Source: Lactifluus volemus (Eukaryota; Basidiomycota; Agaricomycetes; Russulales; Russulaceae). Taken from it: a DNA stretch of 64,000 nucleotides. Positions 11,104-21,831 of the stretch are shown piece after piece. Under the pieces are notes generated by a model. It was not told where the DNA came from, did no database searches, and saw only the letters and a list, made by a program, of their open reading frames with translations. The stretch spans positions 868,001-932,000 of the forward strand of contig WTXI01000010.1 of the NCBI GenBank assembly GCA_022376515.1, read 5' to 3'. How positions within the stretch are numbered: position 1 is the stretch's first letter; every line of letters begins with the position of its first letter. Made by a program: the position numbers and the translations under genes.

Positions 11104-12547
11104 CTACTTCCACCGTCTCGACTTGTAATGAGGCTTCTCGTAGGAGCGATTGTGGACTGCCGGCATATTGGGATCAGCGCCCCTATAGTGGGATGGAATC
11201 GAAGGTAGGGGTGGTTGCCTGTAATGGTGACTATGGCCATAGCCATGATTGATAGGAGGGACAGGAGGTGGTGGTGGAGGTGGTGGGCTTCCTGCATGTG
11301 AAGAAGACAGTATCTCAATAGGGTTGTGATGCTCATGGCCCGTTGCGTCTCTTGATCGGCCAGAAATCGACGTTGGACTCCCCCTTTTGCGACTTGAATT
11401 CGAGTAGGGTGGGGGCGGTGGAAGCGCATCGGTTTGGATCAGTGGTGGAGGTGGAGATGGTGGCGTCGGAGAACGTCGGATATGTTGCGATGGGGCGTGC
11501 TGTTGGGGGCCAATCTGCTCTTGCCCATTAACGGTGTGCCATTCTCGCCCGTCTGGATAGGAATATGTGGCGTATTCATTGCCCTGGGCGCAAAAGTGTC
11601 ATCGCGTCAGCGAGGTGCCATTTCACACGCGGAGTTTGATGGAAGCCAAAGGAAAGGGACACATACAACGCCGTCCTTGCGTTTCCACACCGATTCGGTG
11701 ACGCCATTGACTGTACGGGTCATTCTGCTCTCAGACACCCAGCGACCGTCGGGTCCTCTCGAGCCACGGGTCACTTGGCTGTAGACGCGGACGCGACTGT
11801 TTCCAGGATTCATCATGCCATCGAACCCATCGAACCCCCGGTCGAACGGGAAACCCATGTCGATGAGGGGGTCATCAAAGAAGCCCGCGCGCCCACGCTG
11901 GTGTGCATCGTGGCGGCGGTTTAGACCCCACGGGTCGGGGAAGAATGGATCGGACATGCCATGGTGCAGGTCGCCAAAAATGGACTGAAAGAGACGGAAA
12001 GGATCGGTAAACCCTGCGTGAAAGGGCCAACCAAAGTCACCAAAGTCAAAGGAATCTTCTGGGAAGGGTACACGAGGCTCCCTGCTGGGGCGGGGGGGCC
12101 GATGACGATGGTACGAACCCCCAGATCCTGGTGGTGGAGGTGGCCAGACCCCGGCGACATCGTAGGCCTAGAGGACGGAGGGAGAAGAAGTGGTTTGGGT
12201 TGGATCTAGAGATACCGAAGATACGGTTGGAACTTACATGACGTTTGTTGGGATCGTTAAGGACTTCGTACGCGTTGCTAACCTGGCGTTTTCGGTTGAG
12301 CGGCATGGAAAAGGATGAATGGAGGTGTTTGAGGGACCTTTCGAAACTCATCCTCTGCGAGCGCTTTTTGCTCTGGAGGGAGACGATCGGGGTGCGTTTG
12401 TAGCGCCCGTCTCTTGTAAGCCTTTCGGACTGCGGAGGATTAGGGGGTTAAATAGACGAGTGAGGTAGAAGGGTTGGACATACTCTGCTCCTCGGTAGCA
12501 TCGCTTTCAACACCTAGGATATCGTAAAGATTGTCGGGGGCGGACAT
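11104..12547 (-). CDS. Class B J-domain co-chaperone (Hsp40)
   Basis: Hsp70 co-chaperone. Exons: 12547-12484, 12429-12338, 12282-12238, 12167-11667, 11583-11104; 393 residues, frame intact. The J domain occupies residues 1-67 with the catalytic HPD motif in QTHPDRLP. It is followed by a Gly/Phe/Asp/Pro-rich linker (DFGDFGWPFH, FDRGFDGFDG) and a region resembling DNAJB6-type proteins (SRVRVYSQVTRG). The C-terminal tail is Pro- and His-rich with a run of seven to eight prolines. There is no zinc-finger repeat, so it is class B. There is no signal peptide or membrane span, so cytosol or nucleus is likely. Exon 4 could end at 11667 or three bases earlier; GTATGT at 11666 is the stronger donor. 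Confidence 0.88.
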
Positions 12548-12656
12548 GATGGGAGGAGAAGTGTGTGAGAGGAAACTGTAAATGTTTGGAGAGCTTTATA
12601 TCATTGCTCGAACCTTCTGTCACGGCACCCCGGCGCTTCTGGGTCTCTCGTCCTCG
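12548..12656. promoter_or_regulatory. Short divergent J-protein/IPI3 promoter
   Basis: Only 109 bases separate the start codons of two head-to-head housekeeping genes. Both promoters must overlap here or extend into the neighbouring coding sequence. An in-frame upstream ATG at 12582 would lengthen Ipi3 by 25 residues and shrink the gap further; I prefer 12657. Confidence 0.5.
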
Positions 12657-14668
12657 ATGCAAGAAGTAATTATTACCGCTTCCACTTCAACTTCACAACA
12701 ACAACAACAAGGCTCTATCTTATTTCACGATATTCAATCTGGCACTTCATTGGCCTCTTTCAAACAATCTAACCCAGCCAAAAATTGTACCTCACTGATA
12801 GCCACGCGAGATGCACAGGGTGGTCTCGTCCTCGCCGTTCAGCCGGACAAATCCCTTCTTCATGTCTATTCCTTCCAAAAAGTGCTTCTTCTTCATATCC
12901 AGGAACCTCCATTCGTTCCATCTCTTACATTCACGGTATAAAGGATCAAATATACCTCAAATTAGTCCTTCCTGAACGACTTTCATGCATCACCGTAGAC
13001 AGAAGGGGTCAATTCTGCGCAGCCGGCACAGCCCAGGGCAGGATTTACTTATGGGAGGTCAGTAGGCTCGTACCTAGTGCGGAATTTATGCGCATAAACC
13101 CAAATCTAATGTGTCATAGATTGCCTCAGGGACAATGTACAATTCTTGGGAAGCCCATTATCGAAAGGTCACCGTTCTGCGCTTTACCCCAGACGGAGAA
13201 GCTTTGCTGTCAGGCAGTGAAGATTCTGGCGTCGCTGTCTGGTCTGTTTTTAGGTCAGCCCGTATCCTTATTACCTCGTACCCCCACCACGCTTATCTCG
13301 TCCTTCTCTTTAGATTACTAGATGACGCTGTCCAAAATGAGATTCCCGAGTCCTATGCAGACTTATCTGACCACACGCTGCCAATCACTGACATCTTTTG
13401 CGGATTTGGTCCGTTCCCATCCTGCCGCGTGTTGACAGCTTCGACCGACCATTGTGTGAAGGTATGCGCCATTTTTTTATATCATCACATCCCTGTGGTG
13501 GCTGATACGCTCCAACAGCTGTGGGACCTCGCTTCAAAATCACTCCTTACCACTTTCCAGTTCCTTCACGCTATCACTTGCATCGCATGGGACGTTACCG
13601 AGCGCTTTTTCTTTGCGGCATCCTCAGACGGCTCGATTCACCAAGTGAATCTTTTCCGTACGCGGATCGATAAGACGGGTGGACGCGTCGCTGAAGCGAT
13701 CGGAGGCGCAGGAGTAAGCGACATATTGTCCGTCGGAAATGAAGACCCAAGTGCAAGCAAACGGCGTATCGTATCCGTCGGGTGCGTAACCCGTTCACTT
13801 CGCCACTCTTACAACCTCACGATCCAACCTTATCTGACCTTTCTATATAGAGAACCCGTCACTGCTCTCGCTCTTTCGCTCACCGGCGCGTTGCTCCTTG
13901 CGGGGACTGCCATTGGGAACGTACACGTGTACGACGTACCCTCGCACCAACTTCTCCGCACCATCAACGCACATCCAGGCCCCGGGCTCGCAATAACTTA
14001 CTTGGCTACTCTCTTAAAGCCGCTCGACCTCGTCGGCCACGTGCACCTCGGCGGGGATAAGGACGGCGGGATCCCGGTGCGGCCCATATTGCCCTTCCAG
14101 CGCATGCGCGAGGCACGCTCACGCGAAGCGCATGAGGTGACGATGATATTGCCGCACGCACAAAAGGTACGTCTGCTCGCACGCGTGTATGTGTACGCTC
14201 TTTTTTGTCATTCCGCCTTGCTCCTTTATCTAAGCTTCCCTTCTTCTCGGCCTTAATTGAAGTTAGCTATGTCATTAATTACCGAACGGACAGGTCGTCA
14301 CGCACGAGTCGGTCACGGCCTACTCGCGCGAGGAGCTTCTTCGCGACTGGGAATTCTTCGTGCGGCCTAGACCTGCACGGGATGGCAACGGCGACGACGA
14401 CGACGCGCTTCCCGCGGCACGAGCGGCAGACGGAGACGGACGCGTGACCGAACTCGAGGACGAGGTCGCACGGTTGAAGATGCAGCTGGCGCGCGCCAAG
14501 GGGATCAACGACGTCATGTGGGAGACGCTCATGCAGAACATGTCGGCGAAAGGGAAGGAGCCGGCAGCGTCTGGCCCGGTCCCAGACTCTGACTCGCGAG
14601 AAGAAGGGGCAGCAGGAGCAGATGGGCGAGCACGGAAACGAGGGAAGAAGACCAAAGCAGGAGAATAG
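12657..14668 (+). CDS. IPI3: Pre-rRNA processing WD40 protein Ipi3
   Basis: WD-repeat subunit of the Rix1 complex (human WDR18), which acts in 60S ribosome assembly and has been linked to replication licensing. Exons: 12657-12881, 12944-13057, 13120-13253, 13314-13461, 13519-13781, 13851-14166, 14294-14668; 524 residues, frame intact throughout. WD-type repeats are visible as GRIYLWE, SGVAVWSVF, HCVKLWDLA, and the stretch GNVHVYDVPSHQLLRT. The C-terminus is acidic then coiled (LEDEVARLKMQLARAK), the usual Ipi3 tail. Start 12657 (MQEVIITAS) matches the typical short N-terminus; an ATG at 12582 in the same frame is the alternative. Confidence 0.9.
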
Positions 14669-15799
14669 AAATTTCCTTTTCACTCTCACCGTCCCCTTCC
14701 TCACTTTGAGGCTTGACACTTCATTTCTTACTATCTGCATGTGTCGTCTGACTGTAAACGTTCTTATCAAAGCTTGACTTGGTCACAGCATCCCACATGT
14801 TTCTCTAATCGACGATGGAGGAGGCACATGCGATTGACAGAACAAGATCCGGTTTGATGAGATCCGGTTCGATGAATAATTGGGGATTGGACACACGGTC
14901 TAGATTTAAAAAGAGAAAAAAAAACATTCGACAGACTCCATCAGAACGCGAGTGAAATGAAGGAAAAAGGTGCTTCTTCAAAGCGTAGCATGGAACGGAT
15001 GTATCGAACACTCGGGACGAAAGGTCCGAGAGATTTCACCTGTCCGAACGGCTTGTCACTGTCAAAACGCCTGAATTCACACCCCGGAAAGACAGGTCTT
15101 TGAAACAGATTAGGGTGATCTGTGGGCATGCCTTTTTTTTTTTTGGAGCCTCCCCTCTTCAGGCCACAGGGCGTACGTACACCTGCCAACTGATGGGAAT
15201 GTGCGGCCACTCTAGGAGATGGTGCCAGGTGCCAGCCGCCACCGCAAGGAGGCATACCACGATTTCCAGAAAAGGTTGGGACAAATGGAGGCAATTTCAA
15301 TTTCAATTTGTTTTGCAGCTACGGCTGCGCAGCGCAAGGTTTAACGCCGTGCGACTGCCGGTCGAAAAGAGAGTTCTGACATGTTCAGTAAAAAGTGAAA
15401 GATATCCAATTCTGGAGAAAAAAAACGTTGTTGTACCCCGCGGGAGCGCCAAGGCTAGGCAGATCTGCCAAGGGGCGCCACCGAGTGTGAGTCCCCGTCC
15501 AGCAGGGGAGACACGAGGCAAGTAAAATGCAGGTGTAAGTGATCGTCGATGTGATCAGCGGGTACATGCTCAGAACTCCGACGGTCCAGGGGGATCCGAT
15601 AGACGCTCTAGTTCTAGGATTGTAGTGCCACTTGCGAAAGAACGATAGATAAAGAGAATAAAGCTTCGCTACACTGGAGAGGTTGTGGTGCCTTCCCTGG
15701 GACCGGGCCGGCGTCAATCGCTATCCTTAGCGAGGCCCACGTAGTGCGCCAGAGGAAAATAAGTCTTATAAAAGTAAAGTGTGCTACAGTGTTTACCGC
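14669..15799. other. Convergent 3' intergenic region
   Basis: About 1.1 kb between the 3' ends of IPI3 (+) and the complex I subunit gene (-). Open frames at 15100-15525 (+) and 15385-15717 (-) show no family resemblance, and their composition looks non-coding. There is a T-run near 15131-15142. Nothing else was recognised. Confidence 0.35.
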
Positions 15800-16539
15800 T
15801 CACTGCTCGGTACTCTCGTTACTTTCTGAAGCAGGTTTAACGCCGTACTTTGCGGGATCAGTACCATGATATGGGTGGTTGACAAAGTTGAACCTAGGAG
15901 CGAAAGATAATAAGAATGGCGACAATCAACGTATGATCGTACTTAAACTCACATGGGGAAGACACCTTTGGTAGAGAGTCGTGAGCATGAGAGTTCTATG
16001 AATGGCCGGAAAGAGACACTCACTGAATTTGAGCTGAGAGAAGGCGGAGTTGCTGAACGCAGCGTTCTGGACCCAGAGTGGTTGTGGCGACTCGCCATAG
16101 AGAGGCTTGCCTTCGCGCGCGCGCTGGCTTAGCTCGGCAAAGTCCTTTTCCTCTTCGTGCTTGTTCTCTGACCATCCCCAGAAGCGAACTTTGGAGGCAA
16201 TATTGAGGGTTGCGTGGGACGGCGGACGTTACAAAAACTCACAGCTTGATCGTTGGTAGGCAAGTAGAAAGCCGCCAATACAACCAAACACGCCACCGAG
16301 GCGTAAAGCCGACCGTAAACGCGCTTTTGTGGGATCAGCCATCTCTGAGTGAGACCGTAAGTGGAGTGGGTAATTTAGAGAGGTGTAGATTTACCCCAGA
16401 GGTAAAGAGCTGAAGGAAAAGCGGCTGTTGCGCCTGCCCAGACAGCGTAATCCGATGGTCTCATGTATCTAACCACACGAGAGAAATGAGGGTCGGCATC
16501 TATGAGAGGATAAGGTGTCTCGACGACTTTGTTTGGCAT
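15800..16539 (-). CDS. Complex I 21 kDa subunit (fungal NUXM-type)
   Basis: Accessory membrane-arm subunit of mitochondrial NADH:ubiquinone oxidoreductase, a fungal-type subunit related to Neurospora 20.9/21 kDa. Exons: 16539-16395, 16344-16243, 16188-16024, 15965-15953, 15893-15800; 172 residues. The N-terminal family signature is visible (YPLIDADPHFSRVVRYMRPS). It is followed by a hydrophobic span ending LYLWG, a second Gly-rich span (GGVFGCIGGFLLAY) and the conserved FWGWSENK. Exon 4 is a 13-nt micro-exon encoding VFPM; skipping it breaks the frame. An upstream in-frame ATG at 16785 would add 82 residues unlike the family, so I take 16539. Confidence 0.9.
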
Positions 16540-16727
16540 TTGTGTTGAGAGGAAGACAAGGTAGTGAAGTGGCGCACGTGGGAACGGCCAAGACCGGGAA
16601 TGGCCGGTGAGTGAGTTTGGTGGGCGTGCCCCCGTGGATCGTGCTCGTCCCTTCCCCGCCTTGTCAAGCTGGCCACTCCTCCTCTTCACTTTATACTTGA
16701 TTCCCTTCCAAACCATATCCTCAAAAT
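16540..16727. promoter_or_regulatory. Divergent complex I/nucleoporin promoter
   Basis: 188 bases between two head-to-head start codons. The stretch is CT-rich towards the nucleoporin side, as often seen just upstream of fungal start codons. No specific site is called. Confidence 0.45.
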
Positions 16728-19413
16728 ATGAGCGTCGCAAGGCGTAGCGACCGTCGTGCCGCAAGAAATCAACTTCAATCTCCATACAGCCGTCCTAATC
16801 CGCAACCCAAGAAATCGGTTCGTCTTCGCTTCTTCGTCCTTCATACTCGCAAGTCAGCTCACATATTCTCTAGTCATGGTCTTTATCGGGTTTATTTGGC
16901 TTCTTAAACCCCTTGCGTCGCAAGGAATCATCAGAGGAACCGGTGGAGAACTCCTCTGAAGAGGGTGCAGCATGCGACGAGAGGCAGTCAGCGGATGGTT
17001 CAGAATCCGGGATATCGCGTGCTGCAGATTTTCTTTCGCAACGCGGTAATGAAGTGTGTCATTGCCTGCTTTTTGTATCTTCTGCTTGAATCCGACATGT
17101 TCCTCAGTTAACGCAGCAGCGGCAGCCTCACTCTCCGTTCACGCCCACACGACAACTCCAGGACATCGTGTCGCCTGTGTCGGTCTCGAGTCTTATTCCA
17201 GAGCCAGCTGGTCCAATAACCCCTTCAAGGCGTCCACTACATTCGAATCACCCAGGCTCGATGCTCCATCACAATCTCCAGTGGAGAAACTTGAAGCTGT
17301 CAAACAATACTTACGTGACCGCGCCGACCAACCTTTGCATCATGTTGAATATGTCGGCTTGGTATCCCTTCTCAAGGACAGCGTGCAAGGTTTGTCCTTC
17401 CTTTTTGTCCGCTCTGCTTCTATTGATGAGTTGTAGATGACGATGCTCAGCCTTTTCGATTTTCTACCAGTCCCACGCCCAGCCGTGATACTACTCCAGC
17501 TTTCAACGTTGGCTCTCCTACTTCCTCTCAGCAAACTCCACGTCGAACGTTGACACGGAACCCTAATGGCGTTTACAAATGGCAGGGTGCTGGGAGCGCC
17601 CGCCCACGCAACCGTCACCAGAGTCCCGCCTTCGGTCCCCCGCGGCCAACCCCCTCAAAATTCAAGCTCTCCTCACCAGAGCAATCACCCAATAAATCGG
17701 ATATTAAACGTCGACGTATAGACACGGCCACCGAATCCCCCGCACCTCATGGTACCCATGAGTCATCACCCTCAACCCCACCACGTGAACAACCTCACCG
17801 GTCTTCTGCTTTGTCTACCTCGAGCGGTTCCTCGTCATCTTGTACCACCATGAACGACGCCAGTCCTACCAAGTCTGGTGCTGTCTCTTCCACTCCCCTC
17901 CTTCGTCTCTCGATGCCTCCGAAGCCTACAACTCCTGCAGTGCCTTCTCCTCTGCGCAACACATGGGGTACAGGGGACTCGTCCTCTCCGCCCCGCTCTT
18001 CGCCTCCTTCTAAGCTGAGCCAGCCAACGCGGGCCGCGAACTTCATGGCGGAACTCATCAAGGAAGTCACCCCTCCGAAGAAGCCTGACCTCTCGAACCC
18101 ATACCAGACTGCAGCCCAGTCAAACCTTCTTTACAAAAGAAGCCCGTCAAGAAGCGGAAAGTCCCGAGGGACGGCCAAAGGGTCCAGAAAAGAAAGAGGC
18201 CAACTTAAGTCCCCAGACAATTATCGAAGCCACAGTACCAACGGTCAGTATGTTAAACGTGTCTTCCACATGCATCCCCACTGACCTTACTTCAGGGAAG
18301 CAAGCGGTCCCGCCCTCCTCCGAACATTGGCAAAGCTTCAACAGTTAAAGTAAATGGCATTTCACATCCGGAACCGCCTCGGCGTAGTACCAGGCTCAAA
18401 TCCCCGTCTCCCCCTCGTACCAACGGCATTCATACTACTGGCAAAGAGCAAGGAGACGATGAACCAGAAGGAGGCGACACCAAAAGGCAGAGAAAGGCAC
18501 CACGTCCCACTGTCGAAGAGGTTCCAGATATGGATATGCATTCCCCTACATCACCAACCTCTCCACCAGGCACGGTACCAAGCGATGTTCAGACGGACCG
18601 GAGTCTCAGTCTCACACTAAGAAAACCCCGACGTCGAATGGCAATTCATTCGGTGCGGCGATCAAATCTTCGTTCCCGGGTAAATCGTCAGCTCCGAAGG
18701 AGCCATCCAAGCTTCGCTTCGGGTTTGCCGCTGAAAGTGATCCAGAGTCTCCACCGCCTACGAAATCCGTTTTCGATGACCCTACACCCGAGCGGAGCGT
18801 TCCCATGACCCGTTTACACTACCTGTACCAAAGCAACCTCCTATCCCCAGTCAGCCACCTGTCGCCGTGACAGCTCTCCCTCTCCAGAGGTTCGAGTACC
18901 GAACCGCACTCGACACAATCATCCCCGAAGGACCCTAAGCAAGCAGCTCTTTCACTGGACTCTACGCTCCTGCCATCCTTCTCATTCAACGTGCCGCAGC
19001 CAAGTTCTTCTCAAGTACCCCTGAACCACGCCAAGGAGCGTGATGCGGCTTCAGTCACGGACTCCTATACTCTCCCCACCTTTGCGTTCACCGTGGAACC
19101 GCCGAAGCCTGCACCACTGCCTGCACCATCTGCACCGATCGGGTTCAACTGGGAAGCTGCAGGCATGAAACGGCCGGTGAAAGTCGCGGGGACATGGACG
19201 TGCAGCACCTGCATGTTAACCAACGATAATGCCAAAGTTCAGTGCGTCGCGTGCGAGACACCGCGGCCGCCGGATTCTACGACGTCAGCAGAGAGCACCG
19301 TAACCGAAGCAGCAGCATCTGAGCCGCCCAAGGCCGGCTTGGACTGGACTCAAGGCGGTACCGACGCAAGAACCAGGAACATGGACTCGCAAAGTAGGCA
19401 TGGTGAACAATGA
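16728..19413 (+). CDS. Nup60/Nup153-like nucleoporin, frame repeatedly interrupted
   Basis: Nuclear-basket type nucleoporin. Exons: 16728-16817, 16874-17053, 17108-17389, 17437-18243, 18296 onward. Family signs: basic N-terminus, the WSLSGLFGFLNPLR helix, a basic segment with NPNGVYKWQG, long Ser/Pro-rich low-complexity regions, a KKPVKKRKVPRDG nuclear-signal-like patch, and a RanBP2 zinc finger near 19190-19260 (WTCSTC then CVAC). The frame shifts at least six times (about 17210, 18115, 18172, 18597, 18803, 18880-18895 and again near 19350). Nearly every step is explained by one missing base, while splice sites and codon content between breaks remain good. A second finger at about 19376-19450 lies out of frame and has lost its first two Cys. 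The 3' end is therefore uncertain. Either an error-rich assembly or a decaying copy. Confidence 0.7.
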
Positions 19414-19830
19414 CGCTACCAAGAAGGTTCAGTGCATCTCTTGCGAGGCCGAGAAACATAGGGATGACGAGTTGGTTGTTTTTTCTGTTTTCTTTTTTTT
19501 TTTTTACCCAGCCCGATTACAATGATCATTTCCCTATGTTATCAAATCGATGCCCCTTCTACGGTTTCTTTGTTTGCGGTCCTCCGCGTCTTGCTTTTTT
19601 TTTTTTTCCCTTTCATATAGCTGCATTGCACGTACACATTATACTCGTAAGCTGCATAGTCTACATTTTTTGCATCGTGTCCCGTTCTGTAACTAGTGAC
19701 TGCACTGAGGGTGTGACGGGCGTCGGTCGAAATCATATATGCGGACGAACAACACGCATTTTTCCCCTTTCCCCCCTCTAAACAATCGTCAAACAAACAA
19801 ACAAATTTTTCTTGGATCGGTGTGTATCGC
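19414..19830. other. Convergent 3' region with T-runs
   Basis: Between the nucleoporin 3' end and the CDK7 stop codon. Two T-runs of about 12 and 14 bases (near 19491 and 19599) are visible. The first 40 bases still encode the degenerate second zinc finger in another frame. Nothing else is recognised. Confidence 0.4.
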
Positions 19831-21614
19831 TCAAGAGGCCGTAAAGTCAAGTTTGCGAGCGATGTTACGAGATATATCGTGGCCGCTCAGCTTGCGCTTG
19901 AGCTTTTTGGACGCCTTGGCGCCGGCGCCGGGTCCGCTGGGCTCGATATTCCCATCGACCTCGTCGAGAGGCTGGGCAGCAGCCGAGGCGGCCTGCGCAG
20001 CAGTTTTGGGAAGTTTAGATGGATGTGTCGGGTACGGGAGCGCAAAAAAGTAAGGATGGTTTAAAGCCTGAACAAAGCAAAAAAAAAAAGGAATCGAGCA
20101 TCAACAATAATGAAAGGGCAAGGCGCCGTGAGGAAAACGTACATCTCTGGCGCTGATCCGTTTCCGCGGTTCATAGACGATGCATTTACTGAGCAGGTTT
20201 AGAGTGTCTGCGCTGGCAGCTGTGAACAGGTCGCGCAAGGGTGTCCTCGGAAATTGTCCCACGGAGACATAATCGGGCAGTTTGGTATGACCCTGTCAGA
20301 CAACGTCAGCAGCACGCGCGCGCAATAAAAAGTGATAAGTATGAGGGAAAAAGAAGGCCCACACGGACCCCTCACCCCTCCTTCTTTGCTCCATTTGTGT
20401 CGGTGGTGCCGAAGAAGGGAAGGGGGTGGTGGCGGGGTGGCGAAAAAGAAATAAAGTTTCAAAGCAGGAAGGACGTACCGGCCATTCCTCTTCCGTCGGC
20501 GTGCCTAGAGCACGGAAGATAGTCTTGAGTTGGTCCATGTCGCTTTCACCAGGTAGATATGGCGTGCGTAACATTAGTTCGGCAAAGATGCAGCCGACCG
20601 ACCATACGTCGACCGTGGTGCTATAATAACGACATCCAAATAAAAGTTCCGGCGGGCGATACCACCTGTCCAAGCGGCGCGCGCGCACACATTGTCAGTT
20701 GTCAGGCCAGGCACGAGATGCGCGGAGAAACAAGAGACGGGTATCAAAACAAGGCGCCCAATAATTGGAGGCAAGAACAAAAATACAAATCACGGCATAC
20801 CTTGTGATAACTTGACAGGTCATTTTATATCCGGGGTCTGCAGCATCCCGAGCCAAGCCAAAATCGGCAAGTTTGAGCTGGCCATCCGAGGCGATGAGTA
20901 AATTGTTCGGCTTGAGATCCTATTTTTATGAAAAAGAGAGCGTTAAAGCGGAAAGCGGAAAGGTGGGAGGTGGAGGGAGGGAGGTTATGCCGTTGAAAAC
21001 ACGTACACGATGCAGGATGAAGTTTCGATGGCAGAATTCTAGGCCGCGAAAGGTCATCGCCATCCAACTCTTGATATCCGCAGGTAAAAAGACAAGAGAT
21101 CGGTCCTTGATGATCATCTCTAAATCCGTGTCGAGGAACTCGAGAACGAGATTCAAGTTGGTTTTCGACGAGAATACATCCAGAAGCTATTTGGAAAAAG
21201 ATGAAAAAAGATGAGCGAGGGGTTATCAGTGGGGGGAAAAGGAAGGAGATGGTTACAGCACCTCGATGACGTTTGGATGGTGCAGCTCACGCAAGTACTT
21301 GACCTCCCGCACGGCAGACATATCGAGGCCATCCTTGAACTGGCCGACTTTAATCTTCTTTATGGCGATCTTGCGACCAGTTGCGAGCTCTCGACCTGAA
21401 GTTTGCGTCGTTCTGCGTCAACCAGACCATGTCGCCAATCGGAGAGGAAAAAAGAGCCAACCCCGATAGACGACCGCATAAGTTCCCTCTCCAACCTTTT
21501 GGTCTTTTACCCTGTTGTGTTATACGCGTTGGGAACTACCTCAAGGGGTTATATCGGGAGAGAGACAGACCATCTCTTCTGTCGCTCTGCGTTGGCCCTC
21601 TCCACTGCGTCCAT
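19831..21614 (-). CDS. Cyclin-dependent kinase 7 / Kin28 (TFIIH kinase)
   Basis: Serine/threonine kinase of TFIIH that phosphorylates the RNA polymerase II C-terminal domain. Exons: 21614-21571, 21511-21462, 21395-21262, 21186-21007, 20919-20801, 20665-20479, 20292-20143, 20067-19831; 366 residues, frame intact. Motifs in order: Gly-loop [12 protein letters not shown], catalytic lysine in IAIKKIKVG, the αC segment [12 protein letters not shown] (CDK7-like rather than PSTAIRE), HRDLKPNN split by an intron, ADFGLA, the T-loop threonine in [14 protein letters not shown], and [13 protein letters not shown]. The C-terminal 45 residues are Ala- then Lys-rich. The intron at 20478-20293 is long (186 nt) for this window. 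Confidence 0.93.
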
Positions 21615-21831
21615 AAGTGGAGTATATGGTAACTTACACGGGACAGAGTAACGTAACCGTAGTCAGTTGACTACCGACCATCCAGAAACAAGTGGCGCAT
21701 GATAAGGGCTACTGCCATTGAGTGAATCAACTGCTGTAACTCAGATACAAAAAAAGTTGGTAAATGCTAAAAGGCTATTACGGGGATAAATTTCCGTCTG
21801 CCAGTTGGGAATAATCTGTCCTACTAACATA

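Noticed and set aside
14669..15799. Open frames of 110-141 codons in the IPI3/complex I gap
   Set aside because: No family similarity, no consistent codon bias, and the frames overlap on both strands in a convergent 3' region.
16375..16785. Longer complex I subunit starting at 16785
   Set aside because: The extra 82 residues are basic, unlike the family, and would overlap the promoter and start of the divergent nucleoporin gene; ATG 16539 begins the family-typical N-terminus.
17046..17107. Donor at 17046 (GTAATG) for the second nucleoporin intron
   Set aside because: It puts the next exon into an Ala/His/Cys-rich frame unlike the protein; GTGTGT at 17054 gives a Gln/Pro/Ser-rich continuation.
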